A stretch of 64,000 bases of DNA from JAGIBJ01 sp032119595 (GTDB lineage Bacteria; Actinomycetota; Thermoleophilia; Solirubrobacterales; Solirubrobacteraceae): NCBI GenBank assembly GCA_032119595.1, contig JAUMBQ010000007.1, positions 242,161-306,160 of the forward strand, given 5' to 3'. A program made the translations under genes and the position numbers. Shown here in pieces: positions 51,188-59,416 of this stretch. Below the pieces are notes generated by a model. The model ran no database searches. It was not told the origin of the DNA and worked only from the letters and a program-made list of their open reading frames with translations. Each line of letters opens with the position of its first letter. Position 1 is the first letter of the stretch.

Positions 51188-54100
51188 GCATCACCGATCC
51201 TCTGATCGTGCCCGTCGAGGTTGCGGCGATGGTCCTGAACGACCCGGCGATGAACATCCTGCGGGCGGAGATGGACTACGCGCAGCTCGCCGTGAGCGAG
51301 AGCCCGGACCCCGGGCCGTTCTCCAGCGACGAGGTCAACTTCGCCGCCGACCCGCACAACCAGGGCATCTACGTGCTGTGGACGCTGCCGAAGGGCCTGC
51401 GCCGGCAGCGCCGCCATGCCGACGGCACCACCACCGACTTCCCGTTCGCGCCGAACCGCTGGCTCGCCGTGCGCCTCTTCCAGCCCGCAGGCGCCGCCCC
51501 GACCGCTCCGGCGCAGGTCACCTCGTGGGTGCTGCAGAGCGATGCCATCGACAACGCCACCGGGGGAGCCGCGTACATCGACCCCACCCAGCCGACGACG
51601 CTCACCCCCACCCGGATCGGCACCAAGACCGCGATCACGACTGCGGCGCCCTGGCAAGAACCCGTCAACCCACCGGCGCCATTCCTGAAGGCGGTCGCTG
51701 AGAGCAATCCGGCCTTCGCTGCGTTCCAGCCCTTCAACGAGAACGTGTTCTCGTTCTTCGACAACCTCCAGATCCAGGGCGTCGGAGCGGGCACCGCCAG
51801 CTACTACGTGGTCGGCTGGTATTCGGACGCCTCCGCCGACGCCCTCGCGGACTGGACCGAGCAGGTCGCCGCGACCGCCGGTGTCGAACCCGGGACGTTC
51901 GCTGCCGCCCTGGCCGACCTCGGTTGGACGGTCGATCAAACCAGCGGGCAGTCGACCCACACCTCGGTGTATGAGGGTTCGGCCTTCGCGGTGCCATGGG
52001 TGCCCGGCGGGCCGCAGCCGCCGTCGCCCAAGGACGGCGTGAATCCGTCGATCGCGATCGGGCAGACGAGCATGGATGCGGTCGTGGCCTTCACTCGTGC
52101 CGCATTCGAAGAGGACCCTCACCCGCCGAAGGACCTCACGCCCCAGCAGGCCGCCGACCTCATCGCCGCCTTCGAGTACAGCCTGTTGCCGATGCTTGGG
52201 AAGCCCGGCGCCGAGGCCATGCTCGAGAGCCAGATCCGCACGCACTGGTTCAGTTCCTCGCAGTCCGGCGCGAGCTGGACGATCGTGAACGCCGATCAGA
52301 AGCAGGACACCGCCCCGACCACGCCCAGCGCCGAGGAACTCGCGGCCGAGGCCGTCTGGCTCGGGCCCTTGAACGCGGCCCAGACGGATCTCGATGACCG
52401 CTCGCGCGAACTCCTCGGCGTGCAGCGCCAGCTCTTCTCGCTGTGGTGGAAGCAGGGCGCTGCGACGGTGTACTACGAGCAGTCGGGCTGGGCGTCGTAC
52501 CCGTGGGGCATTACGGGGCCCGACGAGTTCACGACCGCAATCACCGCGCTGGTGGCACAAGCCCAGGGCCTGCTGACCACGATCGCCGCGCTTCAGGCAC
52601 AGATTCCGACGGGGGTGGGCGCGGCGGGCCTCTCGGCCGCGATCGCCGCGTTCGCGAAGGCGGAGGGCCTGCCCGACACGCGCGTCCTCAAGCAGGTGCC
52701 AGCATCGCGCTTCTGGGCCCCGGTCGACCCGGTCGCGGTGATCTCCCACACCGAGCACCTCATGCACTTGGACCCGGGCGGCACCCTCGCGTGCCGCTGG
52801 CCCACGGCGCTCGTCACGTCGATCGAGATCGCGCCCGGCAGCGGCATCACGCCGTTCATCGTCGACGCCTCGCAGGCGCAGGCGATCCTGCCGGCCGTGC
52901 CGTTCGAGAACCTCCCGACGGTCTGCGCCGCCCTGATCGCCGAGCTGTTCCTGCTCGACCCCCTGAACGCCGGGCAGCTCAGCGCCGCAGCCGGGCACGC
53001 GCTCACCAGCGCCGACCTCCCCACCGCTGCACAGAGCATGTCGCCTCCGCAAGTCCCGGCAGGCTCTGGCGCGGCCCCGGCGCTGCTCGCCGCGTTCCCG
53101 TGGTCGCAGCCGTGGCGGCCGCTCTACTTCGACTGGAGCGTCGAATGGTTCCCGGTCCCGTTCACCTCCTCCGACGGCTCGGCGAACTGGGCCTTTGACG
53201 GCCTGGATTACGACCTCGTTCCCGGGCGCACCTTCACGCCGCAGAACCAACAGCTCGAAGGCCGCACGTTCCTCACGCCAAAGCCATCGTTTGAGTTCAA
53301 GGCGCGCATCGACCAGTTCATCCACGACTACCCCGAGAGCCCGATCACCAAGGAGCTGAGGGCGCTCGAAGATGTCGTGGCGACCGTCGATGCCTGGGAC
53401 TTCCTCAGCCAGAGCCTGAGCGGACTCGGCACGCAGCTCGCCGGATGGAACCCCGTCCCGACGTCCACCCCGGGTTCGGGCGCCGCGGGCGTCGGCACCG
53501 TGCTCGGCGACCAAGGCGGCCTCCCGCCGATGTCGCTCATGGCCGACCCGCAGCGGGTCGGCCCGCCACCATCGACGTTCGAGGGGATGCGCGGCGGTCA
53601 GCTCTACGTCGAGCGCGTCACGATCGTCGACGCGTTCGGGCAGACGCTCGAAATCGTCGAGGCACCGATTCCGCCGGACACGTTCCCGCGCACGACCGGC
53701 GGCGCCGTGTTCCTCCCGCTCATCGCCGACGGTCTCACGCCGACCAAGCCGCTCTCCAATTCGGAGCCGCTGCGGTTCGTGCAGCTCCCGCCGCGCGTGC
53801 TGCAACCAGCCCGCCTCAACGTCGACTTCCTCACCGCCGGGAGCGACACGGCCGTGCTCGGCTGGCTCCTGCCCGACCACCCCGACTCGTCGATCGCCGT
53901 CTACGGCCCGGACGGCACCGCGTATGGCGCCTTGCGGCTCGGTGTCGATCTCACGGGCGCGCGCGACACCGCTTGGGAGGCGGATCCAAACTCACCATGG
54001 CCGACGCTCCCGCCGCCCTCTCCCTCGCTCGACGACCTTCAGAACGTCCTTGCGACCCTGCAGAGCAAAGGCCCGGGCGCGCTCAGCGACTTCCTGCAGT

Positions 54101-54864
54101 CCGTCGACGAATCGCTCTGGACCGTCGACCCGCTCGGTGCCCGCTCGGATGCGTTCCTCTCCATCCTGATCGGCCGGCCACTGGCCGTCGTGAGCGCGGC
54201 GGTCTCGCTGGAACTCGAGGCCGATCCCTGGCGCGATCAAGCGTGGCCGTACACGTTCAACGACCCGCTACCACGCTTCCTCGGCTACGAGTTCGAAGTC
54301 CGTCTGGGCGATCTCGGCTACCGCCAAGACGGGCTGATCGGCTACTTCGCCGAGGGCGCCTGGGGCCAGTTCAACTGCATCCACGAGCCCCAAGGCGTCG
54401 CGGGCGATTCGTCGTCGGGATATCTCAAACCGATCGGGCCCGGGAACTACGTGAACGTCGGGTTCGGCGCGACCGGGCCGAGCCCCGCCGCGAAGCTCAC
54501 GCTGCTCATGGACCCCCGCGCCGGCGTGCATTCGCAATGCGCGCTTGTGCCCGTCCAGCAGACCACCCTCCCGGCCTCGTGGGTCGACCCTGCCCTGGCG
54601 AACATGGCCGCCACGTTCCGCGTCGGGCCAGCGCTCGTGGCCCAGCAGACCGTCACGCCCGCAGCGCAGGGCGCGCCGACGACGGCGGTCGTGATTCCGC
54701 GGTTCGCGGAGTCACGCGGGACGCTCACCTGGGTCGAGCGAACGGCCGCAGGCGGCTGGACCGAGAAGGCCATCGTGCCGGCCGACGCCACCGCCGACCT
54801 CCCCGCCACCCCGCCAACGCTGCGCGAGGGCCTGCTCAAACTCACTGGCGGCATCGACGCATGA
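51184..54864 (+). CDS. Unrecognised 1226-residue protein of the 17-kb operon
   Basis: Starts within the previous gene's stop (ATGA). Soluble, no signal peptide. Near the N-terminus GIYVLWTLPKGLRRQ and FPFAPNRWLAVRLFQPAG recur with the tone of large multi-domain structural proteins. A Trp-rich middle (WSQPWRPLYFDWSVEWFPVPF; DGLDYDLVPG) precedes an Ala/Pro linker and a C-terminal beta-rich part (DPRAGVHSQCALVPVQQTTLPASWVDPALANMAATFRVGPAL). Only one or two Cys. I recognise no family. The stop overlaps a 14-codon ORF that leads to the next gene. With the 809-residue protein it is the least explained product in the operon. Confidence 0.85.
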   Translation: MSITDPLIVPVEVAAMVLNDPAMNILRAEMDYAQLAVSESPDPGPFSSDEVNFAADPHNQGIYVLWTLPKGLRRQRRHADGTTTDFPFAPNRWLAVRLFQPAGAAPTAPAQVTSWVLQSDAIDNATGGAAYIDPTQPTTLTPTRIGTKTAITTAAPWQEPVNPPAPFLKAVAESNPAFAAFQPFNENVFSFFDNLQIQGVGAGTASYYVVGWYSDASADALADWTEQVAATAGVEPGTFAAALADLGWTVDQTSGQSTHTSVYEGSAFAVPWVPGGPQPPSPKDGVNPSIAIGQTSMDAVVAFTRAAFEEDPHPPKDLTPQQAADLIAAFEYSLLPMLGKPGAEAMLESQIRTHWFSSSQSGASWTIVNADQKQDTAPTTPSAEELAAEAVWLGPLNAAQTDLDDRSRELLGVQRQLFSLWWKQGAATVYYEQSGWASYPWGITGPDEFTTAITALVAQAQGLLTTIAALQAQIPTGVGAAGLSAAIAAFAKAEGLPDTRVLKQVPASRFWAPVDPVAVISHTEHLMHLDPGGTLACRWPTALVTSIEIAPGSGITPFIVDASQAQAILPAVPFENLPTVCAALIAELFLLDPLNAGQLSAAAGHALTSADLPTAAQSMSPPQVPAGSGAAPALLAAFPWSQPWRPLYFDWSVEWFPVPFTSSDGSANWAFDGLDYDLVPGRTFTPQNQQLEGRTFLTPKPSFEFKARIDQFIHDYPESPITKELRALEDVVATVDAWDFLSQSLSGLGTQLAGWNPVPTSTPGSGAAGVGTVLGDQGGLPPMSLMADPQRVGPPPSTFEGMRGGQLYVERVTIVDAFGQTLEIVEAPIPPDTFPRTTGGAVFLPLIADGLTPTKPLSNSEPLRFVQLPPRVLQPARLNVDFLTAGSDTAVLGWLLPDHPDSSIAVYGPDGTAYGALRLGVDLTGARDTAWEADPNSPWPTLPPPSPSLDDLQNVLATLQSKGPGALSDFLQSVDESLWTVDPLGARSDAFLSILIGRPLAVVSAAVSLELEADPWRDQAWPYTFNDPLPRFLGYEFEVRLGDLGYRQDGLIGYFAEGAWGQFNCIHEPQGVAGDSSSGYLKPIGPGNYVNVGFGATGPSPAAKLTLLMDPRAGVHSQCALVPVQQTTLPASWVDPALANMAATFRVGPALVAQQTVTPAAQGAPTTAVVIPRFAESRGTLTWVERTAAGGWTEKAIVPADATADLPATPPTLREGLLKLTGGIDA

Positions 54865-54905
54865 TGCGCATCGCGCCCTACGACCAACAGACAGGCCCAG
54901 CGTGA
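54861..54905 (+). CDS. 14-codon linking ORF
   Basis: ATG at 54861 overlaps the stop of the 1226-residue gene (ATGA), and its TGA overlaps the GTG start of the next gene (GTGA). It encodes MMRIAPYDQQTGPA. Ribosomes finishing the upstream gene could reinitiate here and then at the downstream GTG, so it may serve translational coupling rather than make a functional peptide. Confidence 0.5.
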   Translation: MMRIAPYDQQTGPA

Positions 54906-56200
54906 TCCAAGCGCTTCCCGCCACTCTGCTCACCTACGCGCTCACGACTGAGCCGAGCACCCTCGAGGTCAGCGCGTCGACCACGACGCCTTCGCTGGCG
55001 AACTTCACCTTCGTCGTGTCGTGCCCGCGCGCCGTAGGCAGCTGCACGGTCAGCCAGCTCATCGTGCACCTCCCGGTGGGAGACGCCGCGGATCCGACGA
55101 ACCTGAGCAGCACGCCGCCTTCGGTCGGGGACGCGTCAATCTCCTCCAGCGATGGCGCCGTCTGGACGCCATCGCTTGGCGTCGCCCCTGGCCTGTTCGT
55201 CTTCACGCCACCGGGCGGGTCGGTCACGATCGCGAATCAAAGCCTCACGATCACGCTGTCGGCGATCGTGATGAGCACCCTCGTCGGGACGGCTGAGATC
55301 GCGATCCTGGAATGGGCCTCCGACGCGCTCGCTCCGGTGCCGGAGGCCAGCGGCCCACCGAGCGGGCAGGCCACGATCCCAGTGGCGAAGTTCCCTGACG
55401 GGTTCTACGCCCTCGATTTCCAAGCGAGCAAACCGCAGGTCAACAGCGGAAACGGCGTCACGCTCAGCTGGGTCGCCTCGCGCAACGCCGCCATCAGCAT
55501 CGCCATCGCCGACCAGCCTGCGGTCTCCGTGACTGGGGACTCGTGGCCAACTCCGCCGCTGTACACCACGACCGCGTTCACTCTGATCGCGACAGCCAGC
55601 CAGGGCGGCCAGACCGTCGCGCTCAAGCTCGAGACGATCGTGATCGTGGCGAGCCCACTGGTCACCGAGTTCGTTCCCGTCCCCGATGTGATCGGCCCCG
55701 GCGACCAAGTCGTGCTGCACTGGCGCTCCGTCAACGCCGACGGGGTCTACCTGCGCACCGGCCAGACGAGCAAACAGACGCTGCCGGCGGTCTCGACCCC
55801 CAGCTTCCCGGTGATCCTGGTGCCCAAGTACGGCGGTTCGTACACGCTCCAGGCCTTCCAGAACGGGCCAGACGGGCCCGTCACGTCGGACGCCGTGCCG
55901 CTCAGCTACACGTTCCTACCACTGACGATCGAGCACTTCTCGGCAACCCCGACGACCGTCAGCGCCGCCGCGCCGTTGACCACCCTCTCGTGGGCCGTCG
56001 AGCATGCGACCGCCGTCACGCTCCAGGGGCAGCCGGTCGACGCGAGCGGCAGCCTGGACGATTCTCCGACGAGCAACACGACCTACGAACTCGTCGCCAC
56101 GTGGGTGGACGGCAGCCAGGTCAGCGCGCCACCGGTCACCGTCACCGCGCTCACGGTGCAGGTCGAAAGCTGTACCGGGACCGAGGTCGACGGCGCATGA
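54902..56200 (+). CDS. Ig-like repeat protein, paralogue 1 of 3
   Basis: 432 residues, GTG start. An N-terminal conserved module (about 1-145) has TFVVSCPRAVGSCTVSQLIVHLPVGD and WTPSLGVAPGLFVFTPPGGSVTIANQSLTI, ending ILEWAS. Three Ig-like beta-sandwich repeats follow, each opening with a 'G..VTLSW' or 'VVLHWR' strand: VNSGNGVTLSWVASRNA, GPGDQVVLHWRSVNADGVYLRTG, AAAPLTTLSWAVEHATAVTLQG. It stops at VQVESCTGTEVDGA, about 80 residues short of its paralogues, lacking their fourth module. No signal peptide despite the surface-protein look. The paired Cys in SCPRAVGSC is kept in all three paralogues. Confidence 0.8.
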   Translation: MIQALPATLLTYALTTEPSTLEVSASTTTPSLANFTFVVSCPRAVGSCTVSQLIVHLPVGDAADPTNLSSTPPSVGDASISSSDGAVWTPSLGVAPGLFVFTPPGGSVTIANQSLTITLSAIVMSTLVGTAEIAILEWASDALAPVPEASGPPSGQATIPVAKFPDGFYALDFQASKPQVNSGNGVTLSWVASRNAAISIAIADQPAVSVTGDSWPTPPLYTTTAFTLIATASQGGQTVALKLETIVIVASPLVTEFVPVPDVIGPGDQVVLHWRSVNADGVYLRTGQTSKQTLPAVSTPSFPVILVPKYGGSYTLQAFQNGPDGPVTSDAVPLSYTFLPLTIEHFSATPTTVSAAAPLTTLSWAVEHATAVTLQGQPVDASGSLDDSPTSNTTYELVATWVDGSQVSAPPVTVTALTVQVESCTGTEVDGA

Positions 56201-57738
56201 CCGGAACCCTCGCCGCGCCGCTGCTCACCTATGCGATGAGGACGTCGCCGGATCCGCTGCTGGTGAGCGCGTCGGCCGCCAACCCATCGCTGGCCACGTT
56301 CACGTTCGTGGTGTCGTGCCCGCGATCCGTCGGCTCGTGCACAGTGGGGCAGCTCGCGATCCACCTGCCCGTCGGCGACGCCAAGGACCCGACCAACCTC
56401 ACGAGCACGCCGCCAACGCTCGCGGGCGCCTCGATCTCCTCCAGCGACGGCGCCGAATGGACCCCAACGCTCGGCCTCGCCGCGGGGCTGTTCATCTTCA
56501 CGCCACCAGGCGGCTCAGCCACGATCACCGAGCAGAGCCTCACGATCCAGCTCTCCGGGATCCAGATGAGCACGCTCGTCGGGACCGCCGAGATCCCGAT
56601 TCTGGAATGGGCGTCGCCGGGGTCCGCCCCGGCCCCGCCGCCGCACGGCCCGCCGACCGGCGAAACGGCGATCCTGGCGGCGAAGTTCCCAGAAGGTTTT
56701 GAGGCGTTTGGCTTTCACCCCAATACCGGCCAGGTCGACAGCGGCGGGACGGCGACCCTGAGCTGGGTCGGCTCGACGAACGCCGACTTCAGCATCAAGG
56801 TCGCCGACCAGCCGGCCACGCCGGTCACTGGCCGGTCTTGGACCTCTCCACCGCTGTACACGGCGACGGTCTTCACCCTGATTGCCTCCGCGACGCAGGC
56901 CGGGCAGACCGTGTCGCTGCAGATCCAGGCGATCGTGACCGTCGCGAACCCGCAGGTGCTGGAGTTCTCACCAGTCCCGGACCAGATCAAGGTCGGGCAG
57001 CAGGTCGTGCTGCATTGGCGTGCCGTCAACGCAGACGGCGTGTACCTGTGGAGCGGCGAATCGAGCAAAGAGGCGCTGCCCGCGGTCTCGGATCCCAAGC
57101 ATCCCGTCTCGCTCGCGCCCAAGTACGGGCGCAGCTACACGTTGCAGGCGTTCAGGCATCAAGGCGACCAAGAAGTCTTGTCAGCCGCGGTCCCGCTGAG
57201 CTTCACGTTCGCCCCGGTCGACTTCGTGAAGTTCTCCGCCGACCCACCAGCGATCGACGCCCAGCACACGTCGACCACCATCTCGTGGACCGTCGAGAAC
57301 ACGACCGGCGTCACGTTCCAAGGAGCGTCCGTCGCCGACGGCGGCAGCAGCGTGCAGTCGCCCACGACCGACACCACCTACGAGCTGGTCGCCACCTGGC
57401 TCGACGGCACGCCCGTCTCGGCGCCACCGGTCGTCGTGCAAGTCAAGAACGTTCGCGTCCGCACGATCGTGAGCGCGGTCTCGATGATGGACGCCGGCAC
57501 GGTGGCCTACGAGGTCGTGATGACGGTCGAGAACGCGACCAGCATCGTTCTGAGCTGCCCGATCGGCGGGTGGGCTGGCCCGATGAGGCAGGGGCCGGAC
57601 GACCCGACGGTGTGGACGGTCTTGGCCATCAAGGACGGCAACGCTCCGCCAGGAGGCGGCGCGCCGATCCCCGTCGACTACGTCGCTGACGGGTTCATTC
57701 CCGTTCACGGCTCCTTCTCAGTGATTCCCGCCTCTTGA
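56197..57738 (+). CDS. Ig-like repeat protein, paralogue 2 of 3
   Basis: 513 residues; ATG overlaps the previous stop (ATGA). Same N-terminal module (FVVSCPRSVGSCTVGQLAIHLPVGD; TPPGGSATITEQSLTIQLSGIQMSTLVGTAEIPILEWAS) and the three Ig-like repeats (SGGTATLSWVGSTNADFSIKVADQPATPV; KVGQQVVLHWRAVNADGVYLWSG; TTISWTVENTTGVTFQGASV). It adds a C-terminal module of about 85 residues (VRTIVSAVSMMDAGTVAYEVVMTVENATSIVLSCPIGGW) not present in paralogue 1. Much of the protein is identical to paralogue 3 by eye, indicating tandem duplication. Function unknown; an oligomeric or binding role is plausible. Confidence 0.8.
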   Translation: MTGTLAAPLLTYAMRTSPDPLLVSASAANPSLATFTFVVSCPRSVGSCTVGQLAIHLPVGDAKDPTNLTSTPPTLAGASISSSDGAEWTPTLGLAAGLFIFTPPGGSATITEQSLTIQLSGIQMSTLVGTAEIPILEWASPGSAPAPPPHGPPTGETAILAAKFPEGFEAFGFHPNTGQVDSGGTATLSWVGSTNADFSIKVADQPATPVTGRSWTSPPLYTATVFTLIASATQAGQTVSLQIQAIVTVANPQVLEFSPVPDQIKVGQQVVLHWRAVNADGVYLWSGESSKEALPAVSDPKHPVSLAPKYGRSYTLQAFRHQGDQEVLSAAVPLSFTFAPVDFVKFSADPPAIDAQHTSTTISWTVENTTGVTFQGASVADGGSSVQSPTTDTTYELVATWLDGTPVSAPPVVVQVKNVRVRTIVSAVSMMDAGTVAYEVVMTVENATSIVLSCPIGGWAGPMRQGPDDPTVWTVLAIKDGNAPPGGGAPIPVDYVADGFIPVHGSFSVIPAS

Positions 57739-57745
57739 GGACTGC

Positions 57746-59281
57746 ATGACCCAATCCCTGCCGGCAACGATGCTCACGTACGCGATGACGACGTCGCCAA
57801 ATCCGCTCGAAGTGAGCGCATCGCCAACCAAGCTCTCACCGGCGAACTTCACCTTCGTGGTGTCGTGCCCACGCTCGGTCGGCTCGTGCACGGTGAGCCA
57901 GATTGCGGTGCACCTGCCCGTCGGCGACGGAAGCGACCCGACGAACCTCACCAGCACGCCTCCAACGATCGCCGCGGCATCAATCTCGTCAAGTGACGGT
58001 GCGGTGTGGACGCCATCTCTCGGCGTCGCCCAAGGCATGTTCCTCTTCACACCTCCCGGAGGTTCGGTCACGATCGCGAACCAGAGCCTCACGATCGAAC
58101 TCTCCGGCATCCAGATGAGCACGCTGGTGGGGACGGCCGAGATTCCAATCCTGGAATGGGCGTCGGCGGGGTCGGCGCCTGCCCCACCGGCCAGCGGCGT
58201 TCCGTCCGGGGAGGTCGCGATTCCGGCCGCGAAGTTCCCGACCGGCTTCTTCGCGTTCGGCTTCCATCCGAGCGCCGGGCAGGTCAATAGCGGCGAGTCC
58301 GTCACGCTGAGCTGGGTCGGGTCCAGCAACGCCGACTTCAGCATCAAGGTCGCCGACCAGCCAGCCGTCCCGGTGAGCGGCGGCTCGTGGCTGTCGCCGA
58401 AGCTCTACACGGCCACGGTGTTCACCTTGATCGCGTCCGCCACCGCCGGCAACCAGACGGTACGGCTCGAGCTCCAGGCGATCGTGACCGTCGCCATCCC
58501 GGAGGTCACCGAGTTCTACCCAGTGCCCGACGAGATCAATGTCGGTGAAGCGGTCGTGCTGCACTGGCGGGCCGTGAACGCCGACGGTGCATACCTTCGC
58601 ACCGGCCAGTCCACGAAGCAGACGCTGCCGGCCGTCTCCGACCCCGAGCACCCGTTCGCGATCTCGCCGAAGTACGGCGTGAACTACACGCTTCAGGCCT
58701 TCAAGCAGCAGGGCGACAAGACGGTCGTGTCGGCGGCCGTTCCGCTCAGCCTCTCCTTCGCACCGGTCGACTTCGAGACGTTCTCGGCGAATCCGACGAC
58801 GATCGACGCCGCCAACACCTCCACGACGATCTCGTGGAGCGTGGAGAACTCGATCGCCGTCACCTTCCAAGGGCTGCCGGTGGCCGCAACCGGCAACAGC
58901 ATCCAGTCGCCGACGACGACCACCACCTACGACCTCGTGGCCACATGGCTCGACGGCAGCCAAGTCAGTGCCCCGCCGGTCAAGGTGACGGTGCTGAACG
59001 TGCATTTGGAGAGCTGGAACGGGCTGTTTGCGGTGAACAGCGACAGCGTCACCTACCAAATCCAGATGACCATGCCGAACGCCACCAGCGTCTCGCTGAG
59101 TTGCGCAGCAGCGCCGTTTCAACAGAAGGCCACGCAGGTCAGTCCGAACTACTGGACGCTGGCGATCACGGTGCCCGGCGCGGTGCCGTCGTGGTTCGGA
59201 CAGGACGGCATTCCGGTGGACTACTACGCCACGGGCTTCCCGAGTCCCGTCAGCGGCACGATCGTGCTCGGCGCTGGCTGA
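57746..59281 (+). CDS. Ig-like repeat protein, paralogue 3 of 3
   Basis: 511 residues, starting 7 bp after the previous stop, with TGAGGA eight bases upstream as ribosome-binding site. Same order as paralogue 2: N-terminal module with SCPRSVGSCTVSQIAVHLPVGD, three Ig-like repeats (NSGESVTLSWVGSSNADFSIKVADQP; NVGEAVVLHWRAVNADGAYLRTG; TTISWSVENSIAVTFQGLPV), and the C-terminal module (LESWNGLFAVNSDSVTYQIQMTMPNATSVSLSCAAAPF). Last gene of the operon. The repeats share NAD(G/F) and VADQPAV motifs across and within paralogues, pointing to both internal and whole-gene duplication. Confidence 0.8.
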   Translation: MTQSLPATMLTYAMTTSPNPLEVSASPTKLSPANFTFVVSCPRSVGSCTVSQIAVHLPVGDGSDPTNLTSTPPTIAAASISSSDGAVWTPSLGVAQGMFLFTPPGGSVTIANQSLTIELSGIQMSTLVGTAEIPILEWASAGSAPAPPASGVPSGEVAIPAAKFPTGFFAFGFHPSAGQVNSGESVTLSWVGSSNADFSIKVADQPAVPVSGGSWLSPKLYTATVFTLIASATAGNQTVRLELQAIVTVAIPEVTEFYPVPDEINVGEAVVLHWRAVNADGAYLRTGQSTKQTLPAVSDPEHPFAISPKYGVNYTLQAFKQQGDKTVVSAAVPLSLSFAPVDFETFSANPTTIDAANTSTTISWSVENSIAVTFQGLPVAATGNSIQSPTTTTTYDLVATWLDGSQVSAPPVKVTVLNVHLESWNGLFAVNSDSVTYQIQMTMPNATSVSLSCAAAPFQQKATQVSPNYWTLAITVPGAVPSWFGQDGIPVDYYATGFPSPVSGTIVLGAG

Positions 59282-59416
59282 CCTGGGCCCCTGGGGATCG
59301 CTTGGCTTCGCACCCCGAGTCCCATACGTTTGTAGAGTTGGCCGGTCCCACGGTTCACTCCCAGTCCCCCTCGCGGCCGTTTCGACCGGCCGCACTGTCT
59401 CACCCAGGTGCGTTTT

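Noticed and set aside
50920..53880. 986-codon antisense open frame
   Set aside because: Lies entirely opposite coupled genes with better family-like composition; Arg/Gly/Glu-rich, typical of the complement of high-GC coding sequence.
42464..59281. Phage tail or contractile injection system
   Set aside because: No sheath, tube, baseplate LysM/gp25 or AAA ATPase gene recognised; the operon is kept as unknown instead of being forced into this class.
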